From assembly GCF_017315985.1 (NCBI RefSeq), contig NZ_JAFLVR010000031.1:1-64000 (forward strand): a stretch of DNA of 64,000 bases. Direction: 5' to 3'. Shown here piece by piece: positions 42,234 through 51,400 of the stretch (positions are counted from its first letter, which is position 1; each line of letters opens with the position of its first letter). The notes below the pieces were generated by a model that worked only from the letters and a program-made list of their open reading frames with translations, searched no databases and was not told where the DNA came from. The DNA is from Candidatus Enterococcus murrayae (GTDB lineage Bacteria; Bacillota; Bacilli; Lactobacillales; Enterococcaceae). The position numbers and the translations under genes were made by a program.

Positions 42234-44860
42234 CGTTGGACTCCCTTCAATTCCCAGACTGGCTGGTGAAGCTCTTGGTAATAGCTTACCATTTCTTGGT
42301 CAGATGACAAACATATGACTTGATAATTTTGACTAAATTGCTGTAATAATTTAGCGAATTGGTATTTCCGCTGATGATCATAATGCAGCCAGCCGTCATC
42401 AATAATAACTGGACACAGCGGATGTTTTTGCTGCAAAGCTAAATAGGCAAATCGGAAAGCCATGATGACCTGATCTTTGGTTCCAGTTGAAAGATGATAA
42501 ATACTCAACTGATCAATCGTTAACACCCCTTCTGAAAAATCCAATCGGCTATGGGCATTATTCGTCAGCTCTTGAAAATAGCTGGTCGCCTTCTTCAATA
42601 GCTCGGGCAGCTGCTGCTCGGATAGTTCTGTTGCGATATCCTGCAGCAATTGATTCTCCAATTTCGCTACCGCATAATCCGTTGTTAATTTTTCAATCAA
42701 TGCCCGTTGTTGAGTCGCTTGCTGATATAGACTGTCCAGTGTGCCATCCGCCTGCATTTGCTGGATTTGCAAACGAGACCGCTGTTCCTGTTCTTGCAGC
42801 TGATGCAGCTGCATTTCGCCTGTTTGAATCTCCTGCTGTAAGATACGCAGAGCGTCTTCAATTTCTGCAAGTGTCGTTTCCTGTTCAAATAGCGGGGCCA
42901 CCGTTTCAGTCAATTCTCTTAAACGTGTTTGTTTTTGGACTACTTCTGATTCTCGCTGTAAAAATGCGGGTATTTCTGAAGGATAGGCCAAACGGACCTT
43001 TTCCAATAAGACTTGATGCTGGTCCAATAACTGCTGCTGTTGCTTCTGCGCTTCATGAATTCGCTGCTGCAGAACCGTATTTTCTTGATACGTCTGAGCG
43101 AAACGAATCTGCTCCATCTCCTTCGCAAATTGCTCCAAAGTCGATAGTTTCTCTGACAGATTTTTTTCATGCAGCGGCAGCCATTCTGCCAAAAATTCAA
43201 ATCCTTGTTCCTGATGCATCAAATTTTGACGCAGAACCGATTGACGCAGTTGAAGCTCTTCGTGTGCCTGCAATTGCGCCAAATAGTTTTGAGCTCGCTG
43301 ATTCTCCTGTACCACCGCAAATTCATTCTCAGCGCCGCTCAGATTTCTTTGACGCAGCTCGTTTTGAATCTGATCAAGCAACTGTTGGGAAACGCGTTGG
43401 CCCTTTGCGACTTTTTCTGTCATCTCGGCTGTCTGACCTTCGTAAACATCCAGCTGGCCGAGTTTCTCCTGCCAAGCATCTTTGTTCGCCGGCTTACTCT
43501 GCTTCAACAATCCGCCTATCCCACAAGCTGCGGATGCAACTATCACAATATAGCGCAAAGGCGCAGGAAGTAAAAACGCGGCTACCAACCCCAGCCCAGC
43601 TGCGATAAACAGCCACGGCGGATTCTTTTTGCGATTAAAAAGTTCTGGATGCTTTTGTTCATAAGCATTCAGACTCGCTTCCGCTTGATCCCGCTGCTCT
43701 TTGATTAAACGCAAGCGAATTTCCTGCTCCTCCAGCTTTTTTTGCTGGGATTGCAGTGGTGCAAAAAGTGTTTGAATTGCTTGCTCGTCAGTAAAAGGGC
43801 GCGGTGGATGTTGCTGCCAGCTGATAGGCGTCTCATTTGTTTGTGTCAATTTGACCGCGATCCGCTGTTCTTCATCCAGCATCCGAGTGATCGCAACTTT
43901 TTCAGCTAATAGCTGTTGAATGCGCTGCTCATTTTCTAAGTAAAAATAATAGCGCGCCGACTCTTGATTGCCGCTATGCTGCTGCAATGCCGCATGCAAT
44001 TTCTCCTGCTCTTTCATCAATTGCTGGTATTCTTGATAGAATGCTTGCAGACTGGCTTGTTCTTCTTCGTTGGCTGATACCTGCAAATCTGCTTTTTGCA
44101 ATTCTAGAAGTTCAGCATAGCTCGCCCAGTTCATACGCTGCTGCTCTAAAACTAATTGCCGTTCCTGCAAATTCCGATTCTTCGCGGCTTGCTGCGTGAC
44201 CGCTCGCTTCTCCTCATCCGCCTGACGAACCAACTGCTGAAAGCCAGCCTCCTGTGCCTCTTTTTCTTTGATTTTTTGCTGCAGGATTTGATAGCTCTGC
44301 AACACCTGATTCAAGGGCTGTTTTCGTCCACGGGGGCGATAAATCCCTTCATACTTGTTTTTCAGCTGGATACGCTGCTCAAATAGCTCATTGCTGCCAG
44401 ACAACCCTAATGAAATCAACGCTTCATGCAGATTTTCTTCGCTTAATACATCCAGCTGTTGAAGCTGTTCCTGTTGGAAGGTAAAAACCTGACGAAAAAG
44501 CGGCTGATTCAAAGGATAAAGTATTTTTTCCAGTAATTCTTCTTCACCCTGCTGGCCATCTTCCAGCCAAACTTTGGCTTTTCCTTTATTTTTTGCTTTA
44601 TACCGCTCGATTGTCACTACTCCATAAGTTGGATGAACGATTAATAAGCGGCCGCCAAACCCGCTGCCGTCATTTGGGGTGTAGTCCTGTCCTTTTTTTC
44701 GCTTCGTCGGAAAGCCGAATAAAATCGCTTGGATAAACTGGTACAGCGTTGATTTTCCCGCTTCATTCAAGCCATAGACTAATTGATTTTTCGCTTCAAA
44801 CAGGAACGTTTGCTGACGCCACTTGCCAAAGCTCGTAATCTCCGCTTTTTTAATCCACAT
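42230..44860 (-). CDS. yhaN: SbcC/Rad50-like ATPase YhaN
   Basis: 876 residues. The Walker A loop is YGLNEAGKSTLYQFI (about 30-44); the Walker B region near the C-terminus is CPVIIDDGWLHYDHQRKYQF, and the signature-like HLSTGTKDQVIMAFRFAYL precedes it. Between these lie two very long Gln-rich coiled-coil arms (about 170-400 and 480-770) flanking a hydrophobic pair of helices (NPPWLFIAAGLGLVAAFLLPAPLRYIVIV; about 413-445). Rad50 has a zinc hook there, but YhaN has membrane-like segments. With YhaO it probably forms a Mre11-Rad50-like nuclease complex, possibly at the membrane. Overlaps yhaO (11 nt) and yhaM (4 nt). Confidence 0.9.
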   Translation of the reverse strand: MWIKKAEITSFGKWRQQTFLFEAKNQLVYGLNEAGKSTLYQFIQAILFGFPTKRKKGQDYTPNDGSGFGGRLLIVHPTYGVVTIERYKAKNKGKAKVWLEDGQQGEEELLEKILYPLNQPLFRQVFTFQQEQLQQLDVLSEENLHEALISLGLSGSNELFEQRIQLKNKYEGIYRPRGRKQPLNQVLQSYQILQQKIKEKEAQEAGFQQLVRQADEEKRAVTQQAAKNRNLQERQLVLEQQRMNWASYAELLELQKADLQVSANEEEQASLQAFYQEYQQLMKEQEKLHAALQQHSGNQESARYYFYLENEQRIQQLLAEKVAITRMLDEEQRIAVKLTQTNETPISWQQHPPRPFTDEQAIQTLFAPLQSQQKKLEEQEIRLRLIKEQRDQAEASLNAYEQKHPELFNRKKNPPWLFIAAGLGLVAAFLLPAPLRYIVIVASAACGIGGLLKQSKPANKDAWQEKLGQLDVYEGQTAEMTEKVAKGQRVSQQLLDQIQNELRQRNLSGAENEFAVVQENQRAQNYLAQLQAHEELQLRQSVLRQNLMHQEQGFEFLAEWLPLHEKNLSEKLSTLEQFAKEMEQIRFAQTYQENTVLQQRIHEAQKQQQQLLDQHQVLLEKVRLAYPSEIPAFLQRESEVVQKQTRLRELTETVAPLFEQETTLAEIEDALRILQQEIQTGEMQLHQLQEQEQRSRLQIQQMQADGTLDSLYQQATQQRALIEKLTTDYAVAKLENQLLQDIATELSEQQLPELLKKATSYFQELTNNAHSRLDFSEGVLTIDQLSIYHLSTGTKDQVIMAFRFAYLALQQKHPLCPVIIDDGWLHYDHQRKYQFAKLLQQFSQNYQVICLSSDQEMVSYYQELHQPVWELKGVQR

Positions 44861-46031
44861 CGGCAGCCCTCCTAAATTGATAGCTTTGACGCATTTTTTG
44901 CTCTAATAATGCCACTGCATCTGCTCTAAATTCGTGATCCATCAAGTGATGGAGCTGTGGGTTCTGGTCCAACTCACTCAGTAATTCATTAAAAATTGGA
45001 GGGGCTTGATAGGTCATAATCAGCTGATCAACCAATTCTTTATCAACAGCCAGATAAGGCCGTTCAGTCGGCTGCTCTGATAACGTCAATTGCCATAGAC
45101 AAATCTCTTGCGCAACCTCCTCCTGCAGAGCCTCCAATAATTCACCTGAAGCTAATTGATAAGCCAATTCTTCTCCCAGATTTTCAGTATCACTTAATTC
45201 TAAATGCAGTAAAGTCGGCAAATTCACCGTTAGCTTACGCACCAATGAAAAAATTTCCCGCGGGTGACGAACCGCTGCCAAAGACAATGTCCGTTTTTCC
45301 CAACGAACGGCTTCAACAGAAATGGATTTAGGAATCAATTGATTCCCTTGGCTTTCTACTAAGGTCACACCAGTCAGATTTGTTTCCTTTTGTGTATGGC
45401 CCTGAGGTGTACCCGGATAGATAATATAAGGTTGCTGCGACAAAACCTGCGGCACATGGATATGACCTAGCGCCCAATAATCATAGCCCTTTGATACTAG
45501 CTGGGTAAGCTGAAATGGGGCATAGGGCATTTGTCCGCCATGATACATCCCTATCTGAAAATCAACAGCTTGTTTGTGAGGGAATTTTTCAACCATTGCA
45601 GCTTCGATCGTGGGATGTTGATAACTAAAGCTCGTAATACCGACCTTTTCTCCTGCACCAGTCCGGAACGTTTTCGTTTCAACTTGTTCCGTATTGAAAC
45701 GTTGGATGTTATCTGGAAAAGCAAACCAATAACGGTCGGCTTGATAAAAATCATGATTGCCGAAATTCATAAAAACTGGGATCGACGCTTCATCTAAGCG
45801 AGCCATTTCTTGAAAGAAATAACGCTGTGTTTTTAAGGTAGGCCGATTTTGATGAAAGGTATCTCCAGCCAATAAAATGAAATCGACGGCCTCTGCAATC
45901 GCTGTATCTACAATATTTCTTAGCATTTTCTGATTGGCAGCTGCCAATTGTTCTTGAAAATGCTCTGGCACAGCGATCAGCCCTTCAAAGGAACGATCTA
46001 GATGCAGATCAGCTGCATGTAGGAATTTCAT
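44850..46031 (-). CDS. yhaO: SbcD/Mre11-like metallophosphoesterase YhaO
   Basis: 393 residues. Calcineurin-like phosphoesterase motifs are complete: MKFLHAADLHLDRSF (D8, H10), LAGDTFHQ, FGNHDFY (about 90-96), and GHIHVPQ for the last metal pair. A C-terminal capping region follows (about 260-393). The protein is the SbcD/Mre11-type nuclease partner of YhaN, whose start lies inside its last codons. GGAGGAG precedes the ATG. An extended -10 (TGG-TAAAAT, 46125-46133, minus strand) about 95 bp upstream could be the operon promoter. Role in DNA or RNA processing is by family. Confidence 0.92.
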   Translation of the reverse strand: MKFLHAADLHLDRSFEGLIAVPEHFQEQLAAANQKMLRNIVDTAIAEAVDFILLAGDTFHQNRPTLKTQRYFFQEMARLDEASIPVFMNFGNHDFYQADRYWFAFPDNIQRFNTEQVETKTFRTGAGEKVGITSFSYQHPTIEAAMVEKFPHKQAVDFQIGMYHGGQMPYAPFQLTQLVSKGYDYWALGHIHVPQVLSQQPYIIYPGTPQGHTQKETNLTGVTLVESQGNQLIPKSISVEAVRWEKRTLSLAAVRHPREIFSLVRKLTVNLPTLLHLELSDTENLGEELAYQLASGELLEALQEEVAQEICLWQLTLSEQPTERPYLAVDKELVDQLIMTYQAPPIFNELLSELDQNPQLHHLMDHEFRADAVALLEQKMRQSYQFRRAADVD

Positions 46032-46310
46032 TTATTTCTCCTCCTAGTCCTAGGAATTAATTTCAGGAAAACCAGTCGTTCCCCTTCATTATTGAAAATG
46101 TCGAACCGATTTCCAATCCCATTTATTTTACCATAAAAAAACGAAAACTTGTTCGCTTTTTGCTGGTGCGATAGATTTTTCAACTTAAAAAACACTTTAT
46201 TGTTTTCACTTTTTCCTTTCATAAGTCGCCCGTGGAGCTCTCTTCGAAAAAGTTCCTTAACTCCTCACCTTGATCTCTCATTAGACAACTGACGAAAGCT
46301 CAATACGCCA

Positions 46311-46344
46311 AAAAAAGCTGCGACGCAGATTCACGTCGCAGCTT
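46311..46344 (-). terminator. Intrinsic terminator of yheA
   Basis: AAGCTGCGAC pairs with GTCGCAGCTT across a 10-nt loop, followed on the minus strand by TTTTTTTGG. The rest of 46032-46310 contains no credible gene; it holds the yhaO promoter region. Confidence 0.92.
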
Positions 46345-46354
46345 CTAATTCAAA

Positions 46355-46696
46355 TTAACCTTCGTACAATTCACGAATTGGAGTCATGATGATACGGTTC
46401 AAGTCATTGATGATCACGCTGAAGGCTTGTTCTTTCACCATTAATTCGTTGATCAATTCTTCTTGTTGAACCTTTTCAGCTAAAGCTTGGGCTTGAGCAG
46501 CATCTTCGTCGCTGAAGTCTTCCCCGCGCATTTGTTTTTCTTGTAAGCTTTGTTGGAATGCTTGGAAATCTTTGAACGCTGCATACGCTGCTTCATTTTT
46601 CTTTAATTCCGCAAAAGCTTCTTCTAAAGATTTAAATTCTGGTAGTTCGCGGATTTCGCGTTCCAATCCGTTCGCTGAATCGTAAATATTTGCCAT
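46355..46696 (-). CDS. yheA: YheA/YlbF-family protein (UPF0342)
   Basis: 113 residues, all helical, of the YlbF/YmcA superfamily. The phrases [38 protein letters not shown] and [15 protein letters not shown] at the C-terminus are those of the YheA (UPF0342) branch. Superfamily members YlbF and YmcA act with YaaT on RNase Y in Bacillus, but YheA has no settled function. It follows the PBP2a gene on the same strand by 68 bp and ends at a strong terminator. Confidence 0.9.
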   Translation of the reverse strand: MANIYDSANGLEREIRELPEFKSLEEAFAELKKNEAAYAAFKDFQAFQQSLQEKQMRGEDFSDEDAAQAQALAEKVQQEELINELMVKEQAFSVIINDLNRIIMTPIRELYEG

Positions 46697-46764
46697 TTTT
46701 TATTCCCTCATTTTCTATAAAAGTTACTGTTCTATTGTAACATGAATGGAAACGGGTTCACACC

Positions 46765-48966
46765 CTAATTTCCTGGTTGATACTGCCGCCACAATTCCTG
46801 GCCTTTTTCCTTCAGTTTATTGGCACCTTCTTTGGCTTTTTCGAAGAAGTTTGCTGCACCTTCGCTAGCCTTTCCGCCAATATCTTTCAGGTCCTCCCGC
46901 CATTTACTTGAATCCCCATTTTGAGCACCTTGGTTCACCTCGTCAGCCGCTACCACTTTTCCGCCTGTCGCATAAGCATCTGCCACATCAAATGAGTATT
47001 GGCCGGCATATGGCAAGATCGATTCAGCTTCCGCTCTGAAGACCTGACCGACCTCTGATCCACTGGTTCCGCTCAAATAATGAGTCTCACTGACTTTTTC
47101 AAAACCTAACCAAGTAGAGATCACGACATTCGGTGTATACCCTACGATCCACTGGTCGTTGACCTTATTCGCATCAAAGTTGGTTTCAGTCGTTCCTGTT
47201 TTACCAGCAACAGTAAAACCAGCAGGAGCTGCTTGAGCAGCTGTTCCGTTTGAAAAGGTTCCTAAGAGCATGCTAGTCATTTCGTTGGCAACTTCCTTTG
47301 AAATCACCTGCTCATATTTTGGCGAGCTGTTATCTTCAATTACAGCACCCGTTGAATCAATGACTTTTGTAATCAAGTGTGGCTGGTAAACTTTTCCTTC
47401 ATTCGCAAAGGCGCCATAAGCCGCGGCCATTTGCATTGGAGAAGTTCCTTTTTCTAATCCGCCTAGTGCTAAGCCGTAATATTTATCTGACTTGCTCAAT
47501 GGGATACCGAACTCTTCAGACTTGTTGTAGCCCTTATTCAAGCCGATCTCATGCAGCAACCAGACTGCCGGCAAGTTCAAGCTTTGGGCAACCGCTTGAT
47601 ACATCGGTACTTCCCCTTGATACGTGCCATCATAGTTTTTCGCTTTGTAATAAGATTGCGGCTCGTCCTTTAATACACTGTCCGGCTTATAACCGGCTTC
47701 TAGTGCGGATGAATAAACACTCAGCGGCTTCATCGTCGAGCCAGGTGAACGCTGCATTTGTGTCGCAAAATTATAGCTGCGGAAGATATGCTCTCCTCGT
47801 CGACCAACTAGAGCCTGAACACCGCCTGTTTTAGGATCCATCGCAACTGAAGCGGACTGCGGCATCGCACCATCCGCTGCATTTGCAGGGAAGTTTGCAT
47901 TGTTATCATAAACAGCTTCCATTTGCTTTTGATAATCCTGATCCAATGAAGTATAGATTTTATACCCCTTGTTCAATAAGTCCTTCTCAGACATTCCATA
48001 ACGCTCTACTGCTTCATCGATCACAGCATCAAAATAGGAAGGATAACGATAACCTGCATCCGCCGAAGAATACGTATTGTTCAGTTCCGCACCAAGATCA
48101 ACAGCTTTTTCCTGGTCCTCTTGCTCTTTGGACAACTTGCCATTTTCTACCATCACTGAAAGTACAGTATTTCTTCGGTTTACAGCATTTTCTAAATTGT
48201 CGATTGGATTATAAATACTTGGGCCCTTCAGCATTCCAACAATCGTGGCAGCCTCTCCAACCGTCAATTGATTCGCATCTACACCGAAATACTTTCTGGC
48301 CGCATCCTGAACACCCCAAACACCGTTACCAAAGTAGGAGTTGTTCAAGTACATCGTTAAAATTTGGTCTTTATCATATTTCTTTTCAATTTCAATCGCC
48401 ATGAAGATTTCTTTGGCTTTTCGCTCGAATGTTTGGTCTAAGCTTAAGTAAGCATTCTTTGCTAACTGCTGAGTCAAGGTACTTCCCCCGCCGGTAATAT
48501 GGCCGGAAGTCACCAGACCTAGAGCGGCCCGCGCGATCCCTTTGATATCAAATCCATGATGACTGTAAAAGTTTCGATCCTCTGTGGAAACCACCGCATC
48601 CTTTAAATAAGGGGATATCTGATCACTTTCAACATAGGTTCCTTTTTGCCCATAAAGAGATCCTGCCTGTTCATTCTTCTTATCATAAATAACGGTCGAT
48701 TGCTTCAAGCTGGATTGCAATGTCTCTACATTAACCGATTTTGCCAAGAAAAAGAGATAGACACTCATTACTAAAACAACCACGAGGGTTAATAAAAGCA
48801 AGATTTTATTAATATGGTATTTTTTCCAAATACGTTTGCGCCAATGATGAAAACGAATCAAGTATGGCTTGATCCATTGCCAAAAAGTTTTTGTCCCACT
48901 GCGGAACTTCTGCCAAAAAACTTTCGCACCATTTTTAAATTTGCGCCAAAATTCCTGAAAATCCAT
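46765..48966 (-). CDS. pbp2A: Class A penicillin-binding protein (PBP2a type)
   Basis: 733 residues. Basic, Trp-rich cytoplasmic N-terminus (residues 1-50; three FW repeats), one membrane helix (about 53-74), a GT51 glycosyltransferase domain with catalytic EDRNFYSHHGFD (E129) and GGSTLTQQLAKN, then the transpeptidase with S410-T-M-K413, S462-L-N464 and K589-T-G. It polymerises and cross-links peptidoglycan. The Lys/Trp-rich N-tail and overall order match PBP2a of streptococci and enterococci. A possible extended -10 (TGC-TAGAAT, 49061-49069 on the minus strand) lies about 95 bp upstream. Confidence 0.94.
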   Translation of the reverse strand: MDFQEFWRKFKNGAKVFWQKFRSGTKTFWQWIKPYLIRFHHWRKRIWKKYHINKILLLLTLVVVLVMSVYLFFLAKSVNVETLQSSLKQSTVIYDKKNEQAGSLYGQKGTYVESDQISPYLKDAVVSTEDRNFYSHHGFDIKGIARAALGLVTSGHITGGGSTLTQQLAKNAYLSLDQTFERKAKEIFMAIEIEKKYDKDQILTMYLNNSYFGNGVWGVQDAARKYFGVDANQLTVGEAATIVGMLKGPSIYNPIDNLENAVNRRNTVLSVMVENGKLSKEQEDQEKAVDLGAELNNTYSSADAGYRYPSYFDAVIDEAVERYGMSEKDLLNKGYKIYTSLDQDYQKQMEAVYDNNANFPANAADGAMPQSASVAMDPKTGGVQALVGRRGEHIFRSYNFATQMQRSPGSTMKPLSVYSSALEAGYKPDSVLKDEPQSYYKAKNYDGTYQGEVPMYQAVAQSLNLPAVWLLHEIGLNKGYNKSEEFGIPLSKSDKYYGLALGGLEKGTSPMQMAAAYGAFANEGKVYQPHLITKVIDSTGAVIEDNSSPKYEQVISKEVANEMTSMLLGTFSNGTAAQAAPAGFTVAGKTGTTETNFDANKVNDQWIVGYTPNVVISTWLGFEKVSETHYLSGTSGSEVGQVFRAEAESILPYAGQYSFDVADAYATGGKVVAADEVNQGAQNGDSSKWREDLKDIGGKASEGAANFFEKAKEGANKLKEKGQELWRQYQPGN

Positions 48967-49118
48967 TTTTTGATCTCCATTCTATTCAAAATTCAGACAC
49001 AGTGTATCACAAATTGCCTATTTAAGGCTTGGGACCTGAGACTGATACACACTTGAGAGTATTCTAGCATGCACTCACAAGGAAAAGCTGATTTTTTTCT
49101 TAAATATCCGTTAAAAGT

Positions 49119-49126
49119 GATACAAT
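49119..49126 (+). promoter_or_regulatory. Candidate promoter for the RluD-like gene
   Basis: TGa-TACAAT (TACAAT at 49121-49126) resembles an extended -10; no strong -35 at 17 bp. It is the only good candidate in the 408-bp gap 48967-49374, whose remaining part holds no visible gene. Confidence 0.4.
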
Positions 49127-49374
49127 AGGCCGGACGATCCCTTATTTTACTTAATAAAATAAAAGAACCAGCACTATCCTCTTACTTTCAAACTCGCTAA
49201 TTCCTTTCGTATTTTTATTACCTTAGCGAAAAAAGCAGATGTGTTTGAGAATTCACTAGCCTCTTTATTTGAAAATTTATACTTTTATTACAGATTACCG
49301 CATCCGTGCAGTATCTAAGTTAGCTGATTATTCATTTGAAGCAGCCCCCTATTAATTGGAAAAGGAGTAATTTA

Positions 49375-50226
49375 ATGAAATTCACCATGACTATGCCTGA
49401 TCACTCGATTGAAATGTCGGTCAAAGAGCTGTTAGAACAAGAATGGCTGGTACCACGAAAAGTTCGCCACTTCATTCGAACACGCAAAGGCATCTTGATC
49501 AACGGAGAAGCCTGCCATTTTCAATCATTGGTTCATCCTGGCGATATTATCACCCTCACTGTTGAAGCGAGCGATTACCCCGAGCGAAGCATACATTTGG
49601 GAGATAAGAACCAAATCAAGGTTCTTTATGAAGACGAGCACTTAATCATTGTTAATAAACCTTACGGTATGAAGACCCATCCAAACCAACCCGATGAACA
49701 GGATACTTTGCTGAACCATTTAGCCGCCTATTTAGCACCGGACTTTCAGCCACACGTCGTCCACCGGCTGGATAAAGAAACGAGCGGCGCGATTTTATTT
49801 GCTAAAAACCCATTCGTGCTGCCGATTTTAGGTCGCCTGCTGGAACAAAAAAGTATCTATCGCCGCTATCAAGCCATCGTTCACGGCTCACTCAAGAAAG
49901 AGCTGACCATCAACAAAAAGATTGGACGAGACCGCCATGATCGGCGGAAGCGGCGGGTTGATCCTAAAGGGGGAAAAACAGCAATCACTCATGTAGCCGT
50001 TGCGAAACAATTAGCCAATCAAACAGCTGTTTTCTGCCAGCTAGATACAGGAAGAACCCATCAAATCCGCGTCCATTTAGCTAGTATCGGGCATCCATTG
50101 GTCGGTGATCCTTTATATAGCAAGCGGCCTAGCGGGCGTTTAATGCTGCATGCCTATGAACTGCACCTGATTCATCCATTTACCAGTCAAAAAATAGCTG
50201 TTAAAGCCATACCGGGATTGTGGTAA
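49375..50226 (+). CDS. RluD/RluA-family pseudouridine synthase
   Basis: 283 residues from the ATG at 49375 with AAAGGAG upstream. The N-terminal 75 residues form an S4-like RNA-binding domain (PRKVRHFIRTRKGILINGEA); the catalytic domain has HRLDKETSGAILFAKN with the essential Asp (D137), and the GRTHQIRVHLASIGHPLVGDPLY signature. Such enzymes isomerise uridines in 23S rRNA or tRNA; which site is not readable. Length and domain order match Bacillus YjbO-type RluD homologues. No operon partner. Confidence 0.92.
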   Translation: MKFTMTMPDHSIEMSVKELLEQEWLVPRKVRHFIRTRKGILINGEACHFQSLVHPGDIITLTVEASDYPERSIHLGDKNQIKVLYEDEHLIIVNKPYGMKTHPNQPDEQDTLLNHLAAYLAPDFQPHVVHRLDKETSGAILFAKNPFVLPILGRLLEQKSIYRRYQAIVHGSLKKELTINKKIGRDRHDRRKRRVDPKGGKTAITHVAVAKQLANQTAVFCQLDTGRTHQIRVHLASIGHPLVGDPLYSKRPSGRLMLHAYELHLIHPFTSQKIAVKAIPGLW

Positions 50227-50300
50227 TCTTTTGCAGGAACGAAGGGCGAAGCTTACGCAAAAAAGTCCGTTCGTGAAGCCGACATCATCTTTTACAAATT

Positions 50301-50334
50301 AAAAAAAAGCCCAAGTCATTGCGACTTGGGCTTT
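50301..50334 (-). terminator. Intrinsic terminator of the LysM/Apf-like gene
   Basis: AAAGCCCAAGTC pairs with GACTTGGGCTTT across a 5-nt loop with a T run on the minus strand. Confidence 0.92.
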
Positions 50335-50348
50335 GAGTGATCTTAATC

Positions 50349-50990
50349 TTAGTACCAACCGTTTGCTTGCCAGAAAGCTTGCGCGCCTTCCCATGAGCCG
50401 TAACGAGAAGTTACATATTGATCAGCAACACGTTCTTGGTTTGCTTCAGAATAGTCACCGTTTAAGTATGAAGCAGATAATTGGTAACGTCCGATGTACT
50501 GACCGTTAGTAGCTGCGTAAGAGCCGCCTGATTCACGTTGAGCGATCCATTCTTTCGCTGATGAAGTTGTCGCTGCAGATGCTGCTGGAGCTGCTTCTGT
50601 TTGTTGTACGGGTGCTGCTTCTTGCACTGGCGCAGCTTCTTGTACTGGAGCCGCTGGTGTAGCTTCTTGTGCTGCCGCAGTTTCTTGAACTGGTTCAGCC
50701 GCTTGTGCTGGAGCCGCTTCTTCTTGTTTAGCTGCTGGAGCTGCTTTACCTTCGCTGTCAATCGTTAATTCTTGACCTGCAAAAATCATGTTCACGTTAG
50801 AAATTTTGTTTGCTTTTGCAATTGCATCTACTAAGCTGTCATTACCAGCAAACTTGTGAGAGATTTTTGATAAAGTATCTCCTGCTTCTACAGTATAAGT
50901 TTCTGAAGCGTGCGCATCTGTAGCTCCCATCGCTAAACCTGCACCTGCTGCTAATACTGTACTAAAAAGAAATGTTTTCCCTAATTTCAT
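50349..50990 (-). CDS. Secreted LysM protein with Apf/SLT-like C-terminus
   Basis: 213 residues. Signal peptide (MKLGKTFLFSTVLAAGAGLAMG, cleavage near DAHA-SE, about 29), one LysM domain (YTVEAGDTLSKISHKFAGN..., about 32-77) for peptidoglycan binding, an Ala/Glu/Pro/Gln-rich linker with repeats such as EAAPVQ (about 80-140), and a C-terminal domain beginning SAKEWIAQRESGGSYAATNGQY (about 144) and ending SRYGSWEGAQAFWQANGWY. The tail matches Lactobacillus aggregation-promoting factors and related transglycosylase-fold proteins, with Glu in RESGG as the possible catalytic acid. GGAGG precedes the start. It is probably a cell-wall remodelling protein. Confidence 0.9.
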   Translation of the reverse strand: MKLGKTFLFSTVLAAGAGLAMGATDAHASETYTVEAGDTLSKISHKFAGNDSLVDAIAKANKISNVNMIFAGQELTIDSEGKAAPAAKQEEAAPAQAAEPVQETAAAQEATPAAPVQEAAPVQEAAPVQQTEAAPAASAATTSSAKEWIAQRESGGSYAATNGQYIGRYQLSASYLNGDYSEANQERVADQYVTSRYGSWEGAQAFWQANGWY

Positions 50991-51360
50991 TATGTAACTT
51001 CCTCCGATTTTTCTTATGTCTTTTTTCTTCTGTCTTCTTGACTACGAGTGCTACTTTACCATCCTTTTGTGTTTCATGGGTAATATTAATGTAACAGTTC
51101 ATTACAATAACATAAAACTATGTAACAAAACGCCTCGCAGTGTGTCATTTTGAAATATATCACTTTTATCTTTATCTGACAAAACCCAGTGTTGAAGCCT
51201 GTTCCGTCGAATGTAACTGTTTTATTCTTGTATTACAAAAATTATCTTTAGAAACATTGCAATCTTTTTGTAAAGAAAAACAAGAAAATAAACTTGTTCT
51301 TTTTGAATTATTTTGCAAATATTTCTTATTGAATTTGAATTGAACTATTGATTTATAATA

Positions 51361-51399
51361 AAAAAAATACTCCTGCTTGTTAAAAAAGCAGAAGTATTT
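51361..51399 (-). terminator. Intrinsic terminator of the MurJ-like flippase gene
   Basis: AATACTTCTGCTT pairs with AAGCAGGAGTATT (one G-U pair, loop TTTTAAC-like), followed on the minus strand by a T run just past the stop at 51401. Between it and 50991 (410 bp) lies the AT-rich promoter region of the LysM gene; no gene is credible there. Confidence 0.85.
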
Positions 51400-51400
51400 C

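Noticed and set aside
42487-43608. 373-codon frame opposite yhaN
   Set aside because: It is a shadow of the Gln/Leu-rich coiled coil on the other strand; yhaN has strong motifs and its neighbours overlap it properly.
46028-46222. 64-codon reading frame on the minus strand before yhaO
   Set aside because: It overlaps the yhaO start, is mostly Lys/Asn/Phe and has no ribosome-binding site.
51085-51135. TGTTAC/TGTAAT-like repeats upstream of the LysM gene, suggestive of WalR boxes
   Set aside because: The two halves are spaced 10 bp apart start to start rather than 11, so the match to the WalR consensus is not good enough to list.
51140-51343. 67-codon reading frame in the AT-rich region upstream of the LysM gene
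   Set aside because: No ribosome-binding site; Cys/Phe/Leu-rich composition is typical of a chance frame.
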